Assembly (NCBI GenBank): GCA_902706235.1
Contig: CACSJR010000006.1
Location: forward strand, 124,001-188,000
Length of the DNA stretch: 64,000 nt
Origin: Citrobacter sp. 18056
GTDB taxonomy: Bacteria; Pseudomonadota; Gammaproteobacteria; Enterobacterales; Enterobacteriaceae
Reading direction: 5' to 3'
The notes under the pieces are model-generated. The model did no database searches, had not been told where the DNA came from, and was given only the letters and a program-made list of their open reading frames with translations. Both the position numbers and the translations under genes were made by a program. Positions 31,594 through 42,750 of the stretch are shown here, one piece after another; positions within the stretch are counted from its first letter, which is position 1, and each line of letters begins with the position of its first letter.

Positions 31594-31700
31594 TTTCATT
31601 GTCCTGTTTATGGAACGCTGAGTTCGTTTTTTCAGTCTACCGCAGTCACTGTCTTGTGAGTAAGCTTGATCACATCGCAACAACCGCTTTGGAGCTAATG

Positions 31701-32570
31701 ATGAAATCAATTTTAGGCGTGTACTCAGCCCCGCAGTCCCACTGGGTGGGCGATGGGTTCCCGGTGCGTTCCCTGTTCTCCTACGCAAAATTTGCCAAAC
31801 AGCTTAGCCCGTTCCTGTTGATGGATTACGCGGGCCCGGCAGATTTTAAACCGAGTAACAAAGGCCAGCGTGGCGTAGATGTACATCCGCACCGCGGTTT
31901 TGAAACGGTCACTATTGTCTACAAAGGCGAAGTGGCGCACCGCGACTCAACCGGCAGCGGTGGGGTGATTGGCCCAGGCGACGTGCAGTGGATGACTGCC
32001 GGAAGCGGCATTTTGCATGAAGAGTTTCACTCTCCGGCCTTCAGTGAGAAGGGCGGTACGCTGGAAATGGTCCAGCTGTGGGTGAACCTCCCGGCGAAGG
32101 ATAAATCCACGCCAGCGGCGTATCAGTCGATAACCGACGGCGATATTCCGCAGGTGGCGTTGCCGGATAATGCCGGTCTGGCGCGGGTGATTGCCGGTGA
32201 ACTGGACGGCCATAAAGGCCCGGCGAAAACCTTCTCGCCGATGCGCATTCTTGATTTGCGCCTCAATGCCCATAGCACGACCACGCTGACGCTGCCTGAT
32301 GGCTGGAACACTGCGCTGGTAGTGCTGAAAGGTACGGTGCAGGTGAATGGTCAGGAAATTGCGCGGGAAGCGCAACTGGTCGTACTGGATGCGAAAGGCG
32401 AAAGCGTGACGCTTGAATCCAACAACGACGCTACGGTGCTGCTGCTTAGCGGCGAACCGCTGAATGAGCCGGTAGTGGGCTATGGCCCGTTCGTGATGAA
32501 TACCCGGGAAGAAATCAACCAGGCTATCGACGACTTCAACCAAGGACGATTCGGCCAGCAGGCCGAGTAA
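31701..32570 (+). CDS. Pirin family protein
   Basis: This 289-residue bicupin keeps the iron ligands of pirins: the two histidines in DVHPHRGFET and the His-Glu pair in GILHEEF. Characterised bacterial pirins such as E. coli YhhW oxidise quercetin, and others interact with metabolic enzymes; the activity here is not proven. Two ATGs occur in tandem; I use the second, at 31701, because GGAG then has better spacing. It is followed by a 10-bp hairpin and an isochorismatase-like gene. Confidence 0.88.
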   Translation: MKSILGVYSAPQSHWVGDGFPVRSLFSYAKFAKQLSPFLLMDYAGPADFKPSNKGQRGVDVHPHRGFETVTIVYKGEVAHRDSTGSGGVIGPGDVQWMTAGSGILHEEFHSPAFSEKGGTLEMVQLWVNLPAKDKSTPAAYQSITDGDIPQVALPDNAGLARVIAGELDGHKGPAKTFSPMRILDLRLNAHSTTTLTLPDGWNTALVVLKGTVQVNGQEIAREAQLVVLDAKGESVTLESNNDATVLLLSGEPLNEPVVGYGPFVMNTREEINQAIDDFNQGRFGQQAE

Positions 32571-32575
32571 ACGTT

Positions 32576-32600
32576 AACGGCTACCAGCCCGGTAGCCGTT
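32576..32600 (+). terminator. Hairpin between pirin and isochorismatase-like genes
   Basis: AACGGCTACC pairs perfectly with GGTAGCCGTT around AGCCC, followed by CATTTTC. The weak T-tract suggests partial termination or mRNA stabilisation within the two-gene operon. Confidence 0.6.
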
Positions 32601-32628
32601 CATTTTCAATCAGATGGAGAACACAATC

Positions 32629-33306
32629 ATGACCCCTGCAAATTTTAACGGCCAAAAGCCAATGATCGACCCGAACGACGCGGTGCTGCTGCTGATCGAC
32701 CACCAGAGCGGCCTGTTCCAGTTAGTCCACGATATGCCGATGACCACGCTGCGCACCCACGCCACGGTGCTCGCCAAAATGGCGATGCTGGCGAAAATCC
32801 CGGTCATCACCACTGCGTCCGTGCCGCAAGGCCCGAACGGACCGCTGATCCCAGAGATCCATAAGTATGCGCCACACGCGCAGTACGTGCCGCGTAAAGG
32901 TGAAATTAACGCCTGGGATAACCCGGAGTTTGTGGCGGCGGTGAAAGCGACCGGTCGCAGCACCCTGATTATCGCCGGGACCGTCACCAGCGTATGCATG
33001 GCTTTCCCGGCGATCAGCGCAGTGGCAGACGGCTTTAAAGTTTTCGCGGTGATTGATGCGTCCGGGACGTATTCCAAAATGGCCCAGGAAATCAGCCTCG
33101 CGCGAGTGGTGCAGGCCGGTGTGGTTCCGCTGGATATGGCGGCGGTGACCGCGGAAATTCAGCACACCTGGAACCGTGATGATGCAATGGAATGGGCCAA
33201 CCTGTGGTCGGGTGTGTTCACCGAATATCCTCTGCTGATGGAAAGCTATCAGAAGGCACAGGACGTGGTGACGAATCAGGAAACACTGGATTCGCAGCGC
33301 ACCTGA
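32629..33306 (+). CDS. Isochorismatase-like cysteine hydrolase (YcaC type)
   Basis: This 225-residue protein has the catalytic triad of the family: Asp in LLLIDHQSG, Lys in [11 protein letters not shown] and Cys in TSVCMAFPA. YcaC-like members are hydrolases of unknown physiological substrate. I chose the ATG at 32629, since the GGAG site lies just upstream of it; an earlier ATG at 32614 overlaps that site. It is the last gene of the LysR-pirin cassette and ends before a strong terminator. Confidence 0.87.
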   Translation: MTPANFNGQKPMIDPNDAVLLLIDHQSGLFQLVHDMPMTTLRTHATVLAKMAMLAKIPVITTASVPQGPNGPLIPEIHKYAPHAQYVPRKGEINAWDNPEFVAAVKATGRSTLIIAGTVTSVCMAFPAISAVADGFKVFAVIDASGTYSKMAQEISLARVVQAGVVPLDMAAVTAEIQHTWNRDDAMEWANLWSGVFTEYPLLMESYQKAQDVVTNQETLDSQRT

Positions 33307-33311
33307 GTCAT

Positions 33312-33350
33312 CGTCTCTGCGCGAGGGATCGCGCAGAGACGTATCTTTTT
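33312..33350 (+). terminator. Rho-independent terminator of the pirin cassette
   Basis: Thirteen perfect base pairs (33312-33324 with 33329-33341) around a GGGA loop are followed by TATCTTTTT. It insulates recR from the inserted cassette. Confidence 0.93.
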
Positions 33351-33412
33351 CTATACCCGTCACTGGGGCTAATGTTAGGCTATGGCCCACTCTTTTTTTA
33401 GAAGTCTGAGCA

Positions 33413-34018
33413 ATGCAAACCAGTCCTTTACTTACCGCCCTTATGGAATCCCTCCGCTGCCTGCCAGGCGTGGGTCCGAAGTCTGCCCAACGCATGGCGT
33501 TTACCTTGTTACAACGCGATCGTAGCGGTGGAATGCGCCTGGCGCAGGCGCTGACTCGGGCAATGTCTGAAATTGGCCACTGCGCTGATTGCCGGACCTT
33601 CACCGAGCAGGACGTGTGTAACATTTGCTCGAACCCGCGTCGTCAGGAAAACGGCCAGCTTTGTGTGGTCGAGAGCCCAGCGGATATCTACGCCATCGAA
33701 CAAACCGGGCAGTTCTCCGGGCGTTACTTCGTGCTGATGGGCCATTTGTCACCACTCGACGGTATCGGCCCGGATGACATCGGCCTCGACAGGCTCGAAG
33801 AGCGTTTGAGCAGCGAACAGATGAAAGAGGTGATCCTCGCCACCAACCCGACGGTGGAAGGGGAGGCGACCGCCAACTACATCGCTGAACTTTGCGGGCA
33901 ATATGGCGTAGAAGCCAGCCGTATCGCGCACGGCGTGCCGGTCGGCGGCGAACTGGAAATGGTCGATGGCACCACGCTGTCGCACTCCCTTGCCGGCCGC
34001 CACAAGATTCGTTTTTAA
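33413..34018 (+). CDS. recR: Recombination mediator protein RecR
   Basis: This 201-residue protein acts with RecF and RecO to load RecA onto gapped, SSB-coated DNA. It has a helix-hairpin-helix ([16 protein letters not shown]), a four-cysteine zinc finger (CADCRTF ... CNICSN), and a Toprim domain. The length equals that of E. coli RecR. In E. coli recR directly follows ybaB, but here it needs its own promoter within the 62 bases after the cassette terminator or relies on readthrough. Confidence 0.95.
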   Translation: MQTSPLLTALMESLRCLPGVGPKSAQRMAFTLLQRDRSGGMRLAQALTRAMSEIGHCADCRTFTEQDVCNICSNPRRQENGQLCVVESPADIYAIEQTGQFSGRYFVLMGHLSPLDGIGPDDIGLDRLEERLSSEQMKEVILATNPTVEGEATANYIAELCGQYGVEASRIAHGVPVGGELEMVDGTTLSHSLAGRHKIRF

Positions 34019-34047
34019 CCAATCGGGAGGACAATCGCGTTCTCTCG

Positions 34048-34076
34048 CTTGAAAAGGTCCGCCCTCAGCCCCATCT
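34048..34076 (+). promoter_or_regulatory. Sigma-32 heat-shock promoter of htpG
   Basis: The -35 CTTGAAA at 34048-34054, a 14-bp spacer and the -10 CCCCATCT at 34069-34076 match the sigma-32 consensus. It lies about 50 bases before the htpG ATG. Confidence 0.92.
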
Positions 34077-34126
34077 CCCCCTCAACGCTTTTTTATTCTA
34101 TTTAATTGGCATTGAGGAATTTTCCG

Positions 34127-36001
34127 ATGAAAGGACAAGAAACTCGCGGTTTCCAGTCAGAAGTGAAACAGCTTCTGCACCTGATGATCCACTCGCTCTA
34201 CTCCAATAAAGAAATTTTCCTGCGCGAGCTGATTTCTAACGCCTCCGATGCGGCGGATAAGCTGCGTTTTCGCGCGTTGTCTGACGCCTCCCTGTATGAA
34301 GGTGAGGGCGAACTGCGCGTGCGCGTTTCGTTCGATCAGGAAAAACGCACCCTGACTATCGCCGATAACGGTATTGGCATGAACCGCGACGACGTGGTTG
34401 ATCACCTCGGTACCATCGCCAAATCCGGCACCAAAGCCTTCCTGCAATCCATGGGCTCCGACCAGGCAAAAGACAGCCAGCTGATCGGTCAGTTCGGCGT
34501 CGGCTTCTACTCGGCGTTCATCGTGGCGGATAAAGTCACTGTGCGCACCCGTGCGGCAGGCGACAGCGCCGAGAACGGTGTGTTCTGGGAATCCGAAGGC
34601 GAAGGTGAATACACCGTGGCCGACATTACCAAAGCCGATCGCGGCACCGAAATCACCCTGCATCTGCGCGAAGGCGAAGACGATTTCCTCAACGACTGGC
34701 GTGTGCGCTCTATCATCAGTAAATACTCCGATCACATCGCACTGCCGGTTGAGATTGAGAAAACCGAAGAGGTTGACGGCGAAACCGTCGTGTCATGGGA
34801 AAAAATCAACAAAGCCCAGGCGCTGTGGACGCGCAACAAGTCTGAAATCAAAGACGACGAATACAACGAATTCTACAAACACATCGCCCACGACTTTACC
34901 GACCCGCTGGCCTGGAGCCACAACCGCGTGGAAGGTAAGCAGGAATACACCAGCCTGCTGTACATCCCGGCGCAGGCCCCGTGGGATATGTGGAATCGTG
35001 ACCATAAGCACGGCCTGAAACTGTACGTGCAGCGCGTGTTCATCATGGACGAAGCCGAGCAGTTCATGCCGAACTACCTGCGCTTTATCCGTGGCCTGAT
35101 TGATTCCAGCGATCTGCCGCTGAACGTTTCCCGTGAAATCCTGCAGGACAGCACTGTCACCCGCAACCTGCGTACTGCGCTGAGTAAGCGTGCGTTGCAG
35201 ATGCTGGAAAAACTGGCGAAAGACGACGCTGAAAAATACCAGACCTTCTGGAAGCAGTTCGGCCTGGTGCTGAAAGAAGGCCCGGCGGAAGATAACGCCA
35301 ACCAGCAGACTATCGCCAAACTGCTGCGCTTCGCGTCTACCCATACCGATTCTTCCGAGCAGACCGTGTCGCTGGAAGAGTATGTCTCCCGCATGAAAGA
35401 AGGGCAGGAGAAGATTTATTACATCACCGCTGATAGCTACGCTGCGGCGAAGAGCAGCCCGCATCTGGAACTGCTGCGTAAGAAAGGCATCGAAGTGTTG
35501 CTGTTGTCCGATCGCATCGACGAATGGATGATGAGCTACCTGACCGAGTTTGACGGCAAAGCATTCCAGTCGGTGGCAAAAGCCGACGAGTCGCTGGATA
35601 AGCTGACAGACGACGTGGATGACAGCACCAAAGAAGCGGAAAAAGCGCTGGAGCCGTTCGTTGACCGCGTGAAAACCCTGCTGGGCGAGCGCGTGAAAGA
35701 GGTGCGTCTGACCCACCGTCTGACCGACACGCCAGCGATTGTCACCACCGAAGCCGACGAGATGAGCACCCAGATGGCGAAATTGTTTGCGGCGGCGGGC
35801 CAGAGCGTACCGGAAGTGAAGTACATCTTTGAACTGAATCCGGATCACGCGCTGGTAAAACGTGCGGCTGATACGCAGGATGACGGCAAGTTTGGCGAGT
35901 GGGTTGAACTGCTGCTGGATCAGGCGCTCTTTGCCGAGCGCGGCACGCTGGAAGATCCAAACCTGTTTATCAAACGCATGAACCAGTTACTGGTTTCTTA
36001 A
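34127..36001 (+). CDS. htpG: Molecular chaperone HtpG (Hsp90)
   Basis: This 624-residue cytoplasmic ATP-dependent chaperone has the N-terminal GHKL ATPase ([29 protein letters not shown]), middle domain and C-terminal dimerisation domain of Hsp90. The length is the same as in E. coli. The ATG at 34127 follows GAGGAATTTTCCG. A sigma-32 promoter lies upstream. A REP-type inverted repeat separates it from adk. Confidence 0.97.
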   Translation: MKGQETRGFQSEVKQLLHLMIHSLYSNKEIFLRELISNASDAADKLRFRALSDASLYEGEGELRVRVSFDQEKRTLTIADNGIGMNRDDVVDHLGTIAKSGTKAFLQSMGSDQAKDSQLIGQFGVGFYSAFIVADKVTVRTRAAGDSAENGVFWESEGEGEYTVADITKADRGTEITLHLREGEDDFLNDWRVRSIISKYSDHIALPVEIEKTEEVDGETVVSWEKINKAQALWTRNKSEIKDDEYNEFYKHIAHDFTDPLAWSHNRVEGKQEYTSLLYIPAQAPWDMWNRDHKHGLKLYVQRVFIMDEAEQFMPNYLRFIRGLIDSSDLPLNVSREILQDSTVTRNLRTALSKRALQMLEKLAKDDAEKYQTFWKQFGLVLKEGPAEDNANQQTIAKLLRFASTHTDSSEQTVSLEEYVSRMKEGQEKIYYITADSYAAAKSSPHLELLRKKGIEVLLLSDRIDEWMMSYLTEFDGKAFQSVAKADESLDKLTDDVDDSTKEAEKALEPFVDRVKTLLGERVKEVRLTHRLTDTPAIVTTEADEMSTQMAKLFAAAGQSVPEVKYIFELNPDHALVKRAADTQDDGKFGEWVELLLDQALFAERGTLEDPNLFIKRMNQLLVS

Positions 36002-36020
36002 TCGATAAACCACTCTCTGC

Positions 36021-36888
<868 letters not shown>

Positions 36889-36898
36889 TCCGTTGGAT

Positions 36899-36930
36899 CT
36901 CTCACCCGGCTCCCGGGTGAGAAAATTTCT
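36899..36930 (+). terminator. Terminator hairpin after adk
   Basis: CTCACCCGG pairs with CCGGGTGAG around CTC, followed by AAAATTTCTC. It ends adk transcription before hemH. Confidence 0.75.
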
Positions 36931-37012
36931 CATCTTACCTCTCACACCAATAGATACTTCTCTGCGCCGTTTCGGCTACAATTATCAGCCATTTAACGAC
37001 TAAGAGGCGGCA

Positions 37013-37975
37013 ATGCGTCAGACGAAAACCGGCATTCTGTTAGCTAACCTCGGCACGCCCGATGCACCCACCCCGCAAGCGGTTAAACGCTATCTGCGCC
37101 AGTTCCTCAGCGACTCACGCGTCGTCGATACTCCGCGCGCCCTGTGGTGGCCGATTTTGCGCGGCGTTATTCTGCCGCTGCGCTCACCGCGTGTGGCGAA
37201 ACTCTATCAGTCTGTGTGGATGGACGAAGGCTCGCCGTTGATGGTGTACAGCCGTCAGCAGCAGCAGGCGCTGGCTAAGCGCTTACCGGACACGCCGGTA
37301 GTGCTCGGCATGAGCTACGGCTCGCCATCGCTGGCAAGCGCGGTGGAAGAGCTGTTGAGCCATAACGTCGATCACATTGTCGTCCTGCCGCTGTACCCAC
37401 AGTATTCCTGTTCGACCGTCGCGGCGGTGTGGGATGAACTGGCCCGAATTTTAGCTACCAAACGTTACATTCCCGGCGTCTCGTTTATTCGTGATTACGC
37501 CGATGATGACGACTACATCCAGGCGCTGGTCAGCAGCGCAAAAGCCTCGTTTGCCGAACACGGTGAGCCGGACGTGCTGCTGCTCTCCTATCACGGCATT
37601 CCGCAGCGCTACGCTGACGAAGGCGATGACTATCCGCAGCGCTGCCGCGATACCACCCGCGAGCTGGCTTCGGCCCTCGACATTTCACCTGACAAAGTGA
37701 TGATGACCTACCAGTCGCGTTTTGGCCGTGAACCGTGGCTAACGCCGTACACTGACGCCACGCTGAAAATGCTCGGTGAGAAAGGTGTGCAGCATGTGCA
37801 AGTGATGTGTCCGGGCTTTTCGGCAGATTGTCTGGAAACCCTGGAAGAAATCGCAGTGCAGAACAAAGAGTTCTTCCTGGAAGCCGGTGGCAAAAAGTAT
37901 GAATATATTCCTGCGCTAAATGCTTCGGCTGAACACATTGAAATGATGGTCAATCTGACCGCTCCCTACCGCTAG
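37013..37975 (+). CDS. hemH: Ferrochelatase
   Basis: This 320-residue enzyme inserts ferrous iron into protoporphyrin IX, the last step of haem synthesis. The conserved LLSYHGIP stretch with the catalytic histidine and the [15 protein letters not shown] signature with the catalytic glutamate are present. The length equals that of E. coli HemH. GAGGCGGCA precedes the ATG. In E. coli aes follows; here gsk follows directly. Confidence 0.96.
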   Translation: MRQTKTGILLANLGTPDAPTPQAVKRYLRQFLSDSRVVDTPRALWWPILRGVILPLRSPRVAKLYQSVWMDEGSPLMVYSRQQQQALAKRLPDTPVVLGMSYGSPSLASAVEELLSHNVDHIVVLPLYPQYSCSTVAAVWDELARILATKRYIPGVSFIRDYADDDDYIQALVSSAKASFAEHGEPDVLLLSYHGIPQRYADEGDDYPQRCRDTTRELASALDISPDKVMMTYQSRFGREPWLTPYTDATLKMLGEKGVQHVQVMCPGFSADCLETLEEIAVQNKEFFLEAGGKKYEYIPALNASAEHIEMMVNLTAPYR

Positions 37976-37998
37976 GCCCGCAGTCAGAGAGCGAACGG

Positions 37999-38029
37999 GC
38001 GGAGAATATGCTACTATTCTCCGCTTATT
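37999..38029. terminator. Hairpin between hemH and gsk
   Basis: GCGGAGAATA pairs perfectly with TATTCTCCGC around TGCTAC, followed by TTATTC. It is a probable terminator of hemH with a weak T-tract. Confidence 0.65.
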
Positions 38030-38051
38030 CACAGCCACCTGACTGCATCCC

Positions 38052-39356
38052 ATGAAATTTCCCGGTAAACGCAAATCCAAACATTACTTCCCCGTAAACG
38101 CCCGCGACCCGCTGTTGCAGCAGATCCAGCCTGAAACTGAAAACAGTGCTTCATGGGTGGTCGGTATCGATCAGACGCTGGTGGATATCGAAGCCAAAGT
38201 GGATGACGGGTTTGTCGCCCGTTACGGCCTGAGCAGCGGTCATTCGCTGGTGATCGAAGACGATGTAGCGGAAGCGCTTTATCAGGAACTGGTGAGTAAG
38301 GACTTGATTACTCATCAGTTTGCCGGCGGAACCATCGGCAACACCATGCACAACTACTCGGTGCTGGCCGACGACCGTTCGATCCTGCTCGGCGTGATGT
38401 GCAGCAACATCGAAATCGGCGGCTACGCCTATCGTTATCTCTGCAACACCTCCAGCCGCACCGACCTTAACTACCTGCAGGGCGTAGATGGCCCAATTGG
38501 CCGCTGTTTCACGCTTATCAGCGACAGCGGCGAGCGCACCTTTGCGATTAGCCCCGGCCACATGAACCAGCTGCACGCAGAAAGCATTCCGGAAGAGGTG
38601 ATTGCGGGCGCTTCGGCGCTGGTGCTGACCTCATATCTGGTGCGCTGCAAGCCCGGCGAACCGATGCGTGATGCGACCATGAAAGCGGTGGAATACGCCA
38701 AAAAGCATGACGTGCCGGTGGTGCTGACGCTGGGAACCAAATACGTCATTGCCGACGATCCTGCCTGGTGGCAGTCTTTCCTCAAAGAAAACGTCTCGAT
38801 TCTGGCGATGAACGAAGAAGAAGCCGAAGCGTTGACCGGCATTGCCGACCCGCTGCTGGCGTCTGACAAAGCGCTGGATTGGGTCGATTTAGTGCTCTGC
38901 ACCGCAGGCCCGGTTGGGCTGTACATGGCGGGCTTCACCGAAGAAGAGAAAAAGCGTCTGACACAGCATCCGCTGCTGCCGGGGGCGATTGCCGAATTTA
39001 ACCAGTATGAATTCAGCCGTGCGATGCGTCACAAAGACTGTCAGCAGCCGTTGCGTATTTACTCCCACATCGCCCCGTACATGGGCGGTCCGGAGAAAAT
39101 CATGAACACCAATGGTGCGGGCGACGGCGCGCTGGCGGCGTTGCTGCATGACATCACGGCGAATAATTTCCACCGCAGCAACGTACCGAACTCCAGCAAA
39201 CACGCGTTCACATGGCTGACTTATTCCTCGCTGGCGCAGGTGTGTAAATACGCCAATCGCGTGAGTTATCAGGTGCTGAACCAGCATTCTCCGCGTCTGA
39301 CGCGGGGGCTACCGGAGCGGGAAGACAGTCTGGAAGAGTCTTACTGGGATCGGTAA
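38052..39356 (+). CDS. gsk: Inosine-guanosine kinase
   Basis: This 434-residue PfkB-family kinase phosphorylates guanosine and inosine in purine salvage. The C-terminal PfkB signature with NTNGAGDGALAALLHD carries the catalytic aspartate. The length equals that of E. coli Gsk. A REP unit lies between its stop and the converging ybaL gene. Confidence 0.96.
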   Translation: MKFPGKRKSKHYFPVNARDPLLQQIQPETENSASWVVGIDQTLVDIEAKVDDGFVARYGLSSGHSLVIEDDVAEALYQELVSKDLITHQFAGGTIGNTMHNYSVLADDRSILLGVMCSNIEIGGYAYRYLCNTSSRTDLNYLQGVDGPIGRCFTLISDSGERTFAISPGHMNQLHAESIPEEVIAGASALVLTSYLVRCKPGEPMRDATMKAVEYAKKHDVPVVLTLGTKYVIADDPAWWQSFLKENVSILAMNEEEAEALTGIADPLLASDKALDWVDLVLCTAGPVGLYMAGFTEEEKKRLTQHPLLPGAIAEFNQYEFSRAMRHKDCQQPLRIYSHIAPYMGGPEKIMNTNGAGDGALAALLHDITANNFHRSNVPNSSKHAFTWLTYSSLAQVCKYANRVSYQVLNQHSPRLTRGLPEREDSLEESYWDR

Positions 39357-39370
39357 GCAATGTAGGTCGT

Positions 39371-39402
39371 GTAGGCCCGACAAGCAACGCGCCGTCGGGC
39401 AT
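39371..39402. repeat. REP unit between gsk and ybaL
   Basis: TAGGCCCGAC ... GTCGGGCATTT has the typical REP arms and lies between two converging genes. It resembles the unit after htpG. Confidence 0.75.
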
Positions 39403-39443
39403 TTACGTTAGACAGCCGGTGGGCTGACCGTGTCTACGGGGCC

Positions 39444-41120
39444 TTATCCCGTTACCGCTTCGTCCACTGCCGGTTTCTCCAGCAGCGTCAGCATCGTATT
39501 GGCAATCTCACGCTCGCCCATCACTACTTTGTTCGCGCCACGCTCGGTGATGTAATCCACCTCATCGTCGTAATGCGCGCGGGCAATAATCTCAATGGTC
39601 GGGCATTTTTCTCTGGCCGACGCGACAATCTCGCCCGCCTCGTAGCCATTCGGAATCGTCAGCAGTAGCCAGCGCGCGCAATCAAGATGCGCCAGATTCA
39701 TAATCTCTTCACTCGCCGCATTGCCTAGCACCGCCCGAATGCCGCGCTCGCGCAGTTCATCGACCCGGGTACGTGATGTTTCAATCACCACCAGTGGAAT
39801 GCCCTGGGCCATCAGCTTCTCGCCCAGCAGGCTTCCGACGCGGCCAAAGCCAACCAGCAGCGCATGATTACAGATATCCACCGGGATCTGCTTTTCATCC
39901 TCAATCGCTTCTTCGAGGGTCTGTTCGTCGAGGGTTTCGGTTTTATCGAGGTATTTTTCCAGCAACGCAAACAGCACCGGATTGAGCATAATCGACAGGA
40001 TTGCACCCGCCAGCACCAGATTCTGTCCGGCCTGTGGCAGCAGCCCCAGCGCCATACCGAGGCCGGCAAGAATGAATGCGAATTCACCGATCTGCGCCAG
40101 GCTCGCGGCAATGGTTAAGGCGGTGCGCTGCGAATGCCCGAACAGGCGAACCAGCGCAAACGCGGCGACCGACTTACCGAAGACGATAATTGCCAGCGTG
40201 CCGAGTACCGCCAGCGGCTGCTCGATAAGCACCATCGGGTCGAACAACATCCCGACGGAGACAAAGAACAGCACCGCGAAGGCATCGCGCAGCGGCAGTG
40301 TATCGTGCGCGGCGCGATGACTGAGTTCAGATTCGTTGAGCACCATACCAGCGAAAAATGCGCCGAGGGCGAAGGAGACGTCGAACAGCTCAACCGCGCC
40401 AAAGGCAATGCCCAGCGCCAGTGCCAGCACCGACAGGGTGAACAGTTCTCGAGAGCCGGTGGCAGCGCTGCGAGCTAAAATCCACGGTACCAGACGGCGG
40501 CCTACCAGCAGCATCACGGCGATAAAGGCGATAACTTTGCCGATGGTCAGACTTAAGTCGAGCGCCAGCGTAGCGAAGCCCACGTCGCCTTGCTCAGTCA
40601 TGCTGGCAATCGCAGGCAGCATCACCAGCGTCAGCACCATCACCAGATCTTCGACAATCAGCCAGCCAATGGCAATTTGCCCTCGCTGGCTGTCGACCAG
40701 TTGCCTCTCTTCAAGCGCGCGTAGCAGCACCACGGTACTGGCGGTAGAGAGACACAGGCCAAAGACGATGCCGGTCATCAGCGACCAGCCTAATCCTGCT
40801 GAAAGCCCCATACCCAGCAGCGTGGCGACCGCAATTTGTGCAATAGCGCCGGGAATGGCGATGGTCTTTACCGCCATCAAATCCTTCAGCGAGAAATGCA
40901 GTCCCACGCCGAACATCAGCAAAATTACGCCGAGTTCCGCCAGTTCAGGGGCAAGTTTGGTATCGGCCACGAAGCCGGGGGTAAAGGGTCCTGACAGCAC
41001 GCCGGCCAATAAATAGCCCACCAGAGGAGAAATACGCAGCTTGTTGGCGATCATGCCGAAGATAAAGGCGAGGACGAGCCCCCCTACAATGGTGGTGATT
41101 AGCGGTGTCGCGTGATGCAT
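39444..41120 (-). CDS. ybaL: CPA2-family cation:proton antiporter YbaL with TrkA-N domain
   Basis: This 558-residue inner-membrane protein has twelve or so hydrophobic segments (residues about 1-380), followed by a cytoplasmic RCK/TrkA-N nucleotide-binding domain (LLVGFGRVGSLLGEKL) and an acidic tail. It is similar to KefB/KefC potassium efflux proteins, and matches E. coli YbaL in length. I chose the ATG at 41120 with AGGAGA upstream; the longer frame has no homology. Transport substrate is not established. Confidence 0.93.
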   Translation of the reverse strand: MHHATPLITTIVGGLVLAFIFGMIANKLRISPLVGYLLAGVLSGPFTPGFVADTKLAPELAELGVILLMFGVGLHFSLKDLMAVKTIAIPGAIAQIAVATLLGMGLSAGLGWSLMTGIVFGLCLSTASTVVLLRALEERQLVDSQRGQIAIGWLIVEDLVMVLTLVMLPAIASMTEQGDVGFATLALDLSLTIGKVIAFIAVMLLVGRRLVPWILARSAATGSRELFTLSVLALALGIAFGAVELFDVSFALGAFFAGMVLNESELSHRAAHDTLPLRDAFAVLFFVSVGMLFDPMVLIEQPLAVLGTLAIIVFGKSVAAFALVRLFGHSQRTALTIAASLAQIGEFAFILAGLGMALGLLPQAGQNLVLAGAILSIMLNPVLFALLEKYLDKTETLDEQTLEEAIEDEKQIPVDICNHALLVGFGRVGSLLGEKLMAQGIPLVVIETSRTRVDELRERGIRAVLGNAASEEIMNLAHLDCARWLLLTIPNGYEAGEIVASAREKCPTIEIIARAHYDDEVDYITERGANKVVMGEREIANTMLTLLEKPAVDEAVTG

Positions 41121-41321
41121 TCCGTCTCCTTTCGTGGCTGCTGGGTTCCATTTCTGGCCTAAAAAAGCCAAAAAACCGAGTAATAGTTTATGACAATTTC
41201 AACCATTCTGTTTATGAATAATTGTTGAATTTATAATAAAAAAGGAATTTGACGTAAAAAGCACCCAGATGGGAAAAGAAAGGGACTCATGAGAGGAGAG
41301 GACTGATAAACCTTAGGGAAA

Positions 41322-41351
41322 TGGCCGTCAAAGTTTCAATCTGACGGCCAG
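41322..41351 (-). terminator. Terminator hairpin of fsr
   Basis: TGGCCGTCA (41322-41330) is complementary to TGACGGCCA (41342-41350). It lies just after the fsr stop on the reverse strand and is followed by a short T-rich stretch. The remaining gap up to ybaL at 41121-41321 holds the ybaL promoter. Confidence 0.65.
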
Positions 41352-41355
41352 AAAA

Positions 41356-42576
41356 TCAGGCTTTATGACGATTGTCAGGCAGGAATATGGTCAACATCCC
41401 CAGTAATGGCAGGAAAGCACAGATTTTATAGACTTCTTCGATGCTGGTATGGTCGGCAACCACCCCCAGAACTGCGGCCCCAAGGCCACCCATCCCGAAT
41501 GCGAAGCCGAAGAATAGCCCAGAAACCATGCCGATTCTGCCCGGTAACAGCTCCTGAGCGTACACCAGGATGGCGGAAAACGCCGAGGCGAGGATAAATC
41601 CAATGATCACCGTTAAAATCCCGGTCCATTCCAGTGTTGCGTAAGGTAAAATTAGCGTAAACGGCGCAACGCCCAGGATAGAACCCCAAATTACGTATTT
41701 ACGTCCGATCTTATCACCGACAGGCCCGCCAATCACGGTCCCAGCCGCCACCGCGAACAGGAAGGCAAACAGATGAAACTGCGCATTCTGGATCGATAAT
41801 CCGAATTTATGCATCAGATAAAAGGTGTAATAGCTGCTAATACTCGCCATATAGAAGTATTTCGAGAATATCAGCAGCAACAGGACGCTCACAGCCAGTA
41901 TGACTTTGTTGCGCGGCAGCGGATTAACAATTTTCGCGACCGGTTTGCCCTTGTTTATCCGGTGCTGAGCGGCGTACCAGCGGCTGATCTGTGCCAGAAC
42001 CACAATCGCCAGCAGCGCGGCAAGCACGAACCACGCCACGTTCCCTTTGCCGTAGGGCGCGATAATCAGTGCCGCCAGCAAGGGACCCAGCGAGCTACCG
42101 AAGTTGCCACCGACCTGGAACAGAGACTGCGCCAGGCCATGACGCCCACCGGAGGCCATGCGCGCCACGCGGGAAGATTCCGGATGGAACACCGATGAAC
42201 CGGTCCCGACCAACGCCGCCGCAAGTACCACGGCTTCAAAACTGCCCGCCATCGCCAGCAGCACCAGCCCGCTCAGGGTAAAGCACATGCCAATCGGCAG
42301 CGACCACGGCATCGGGTATTTATCGGTCCAGTAGCCGACCACCGGCTGCAATAGCGAAGAGGTTAGCTGGAAGGTCAGGGTTATCATCCCGATCTGCACA
42401 AAGGTCAGAGAGAACTCCGATTGCAGCAGAGGGTAAATCGCCAGGATAAGCGACTGGATCATATCGTTTAGCAGATGGGAAAGGCTGATTGCGCCCAGAA
42501 TGCCAAAGGAGGTTCTGGCCTTTTGCGGTGGCGCAGACGGGCCTGACAGCGTCGGACTGGTTTCACTGATTGCCAT
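41356..42576 (-). CDS. fsr: Fosmidomycin resistance efflux protein Fsr (MFS)
   Basis: This 406-residue major facilitator exporter has twelve membrane helices. It is nearly identical to E. coli Fsr through KARTSFGILGAISLSHLLNDM and PESSRVARMASGGRHGLAQS, and has the same length. Overexpression confers fosmidomycin resistance in E. coli. The ATG at 42576 matches the E. coli length; a GTG three codons upstream is possible but has no better ribosome binding site. It is divergent from ushA. Confidence 0.94.
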   Translation of the reverse strand: MAISETSPTLSGPSAPPQKARTSFGILGAISLSHLLNDMIQSLILAIYPLLQSEFSLTFVQIGMITLTFQLTSSLLQPVVGYWTDKYPMPWSLPIGMCFTLSGLVLLAMAGSFEAVVLAAALVGTGSSVFHPESSRVARMASGGRHGLAQSLFQVGGNFGSSLGPLLAALIIAPYGKGNVAWFVLAALLAIVVLAQISRWYAAQHRINKGKPVAKIVNPLPRNKVILAVSVLLLLIFSKYFYMASISSYYTFYLMHKFGLSIQNAQFHLFAFLFAVAAGTVIGGPVGDKIGRKYVIWGSILGVAPFTLILPYATLEWTGILTVIIGFILASAFSAILVYAQELLPGRIGMVSGLFFGFAFGMGGLGAAVLGVVADHTSIEEVYKICAFLPLLGMLTIFLPDNRHKA

Positions 42577-42750
42577 AGATTTCACTTAAGTAGTTGATTG
42601 CGACGTTGGGGAAAATCGACTCTGTAATAATTATCAGACTAAGATAACGGTGTCGGACGTTTGAAGAAAGTCTCAATTCTGAAAACATATTTGTCTATGC
42701 TTGTTACTCATTGTAATTTCTGCACTTGTCATTTAGTCAGGGAGAGAGTC

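Noticed and set aside
31660-31685. Possible CRP site near TGTGAGTAAGCTTGATCACA before the pirin gene
   Set aside because: The spacer between the two half-sites is ten rather than six bases, which is not compatible with CRP. It may be part of a LysR-type site instead.
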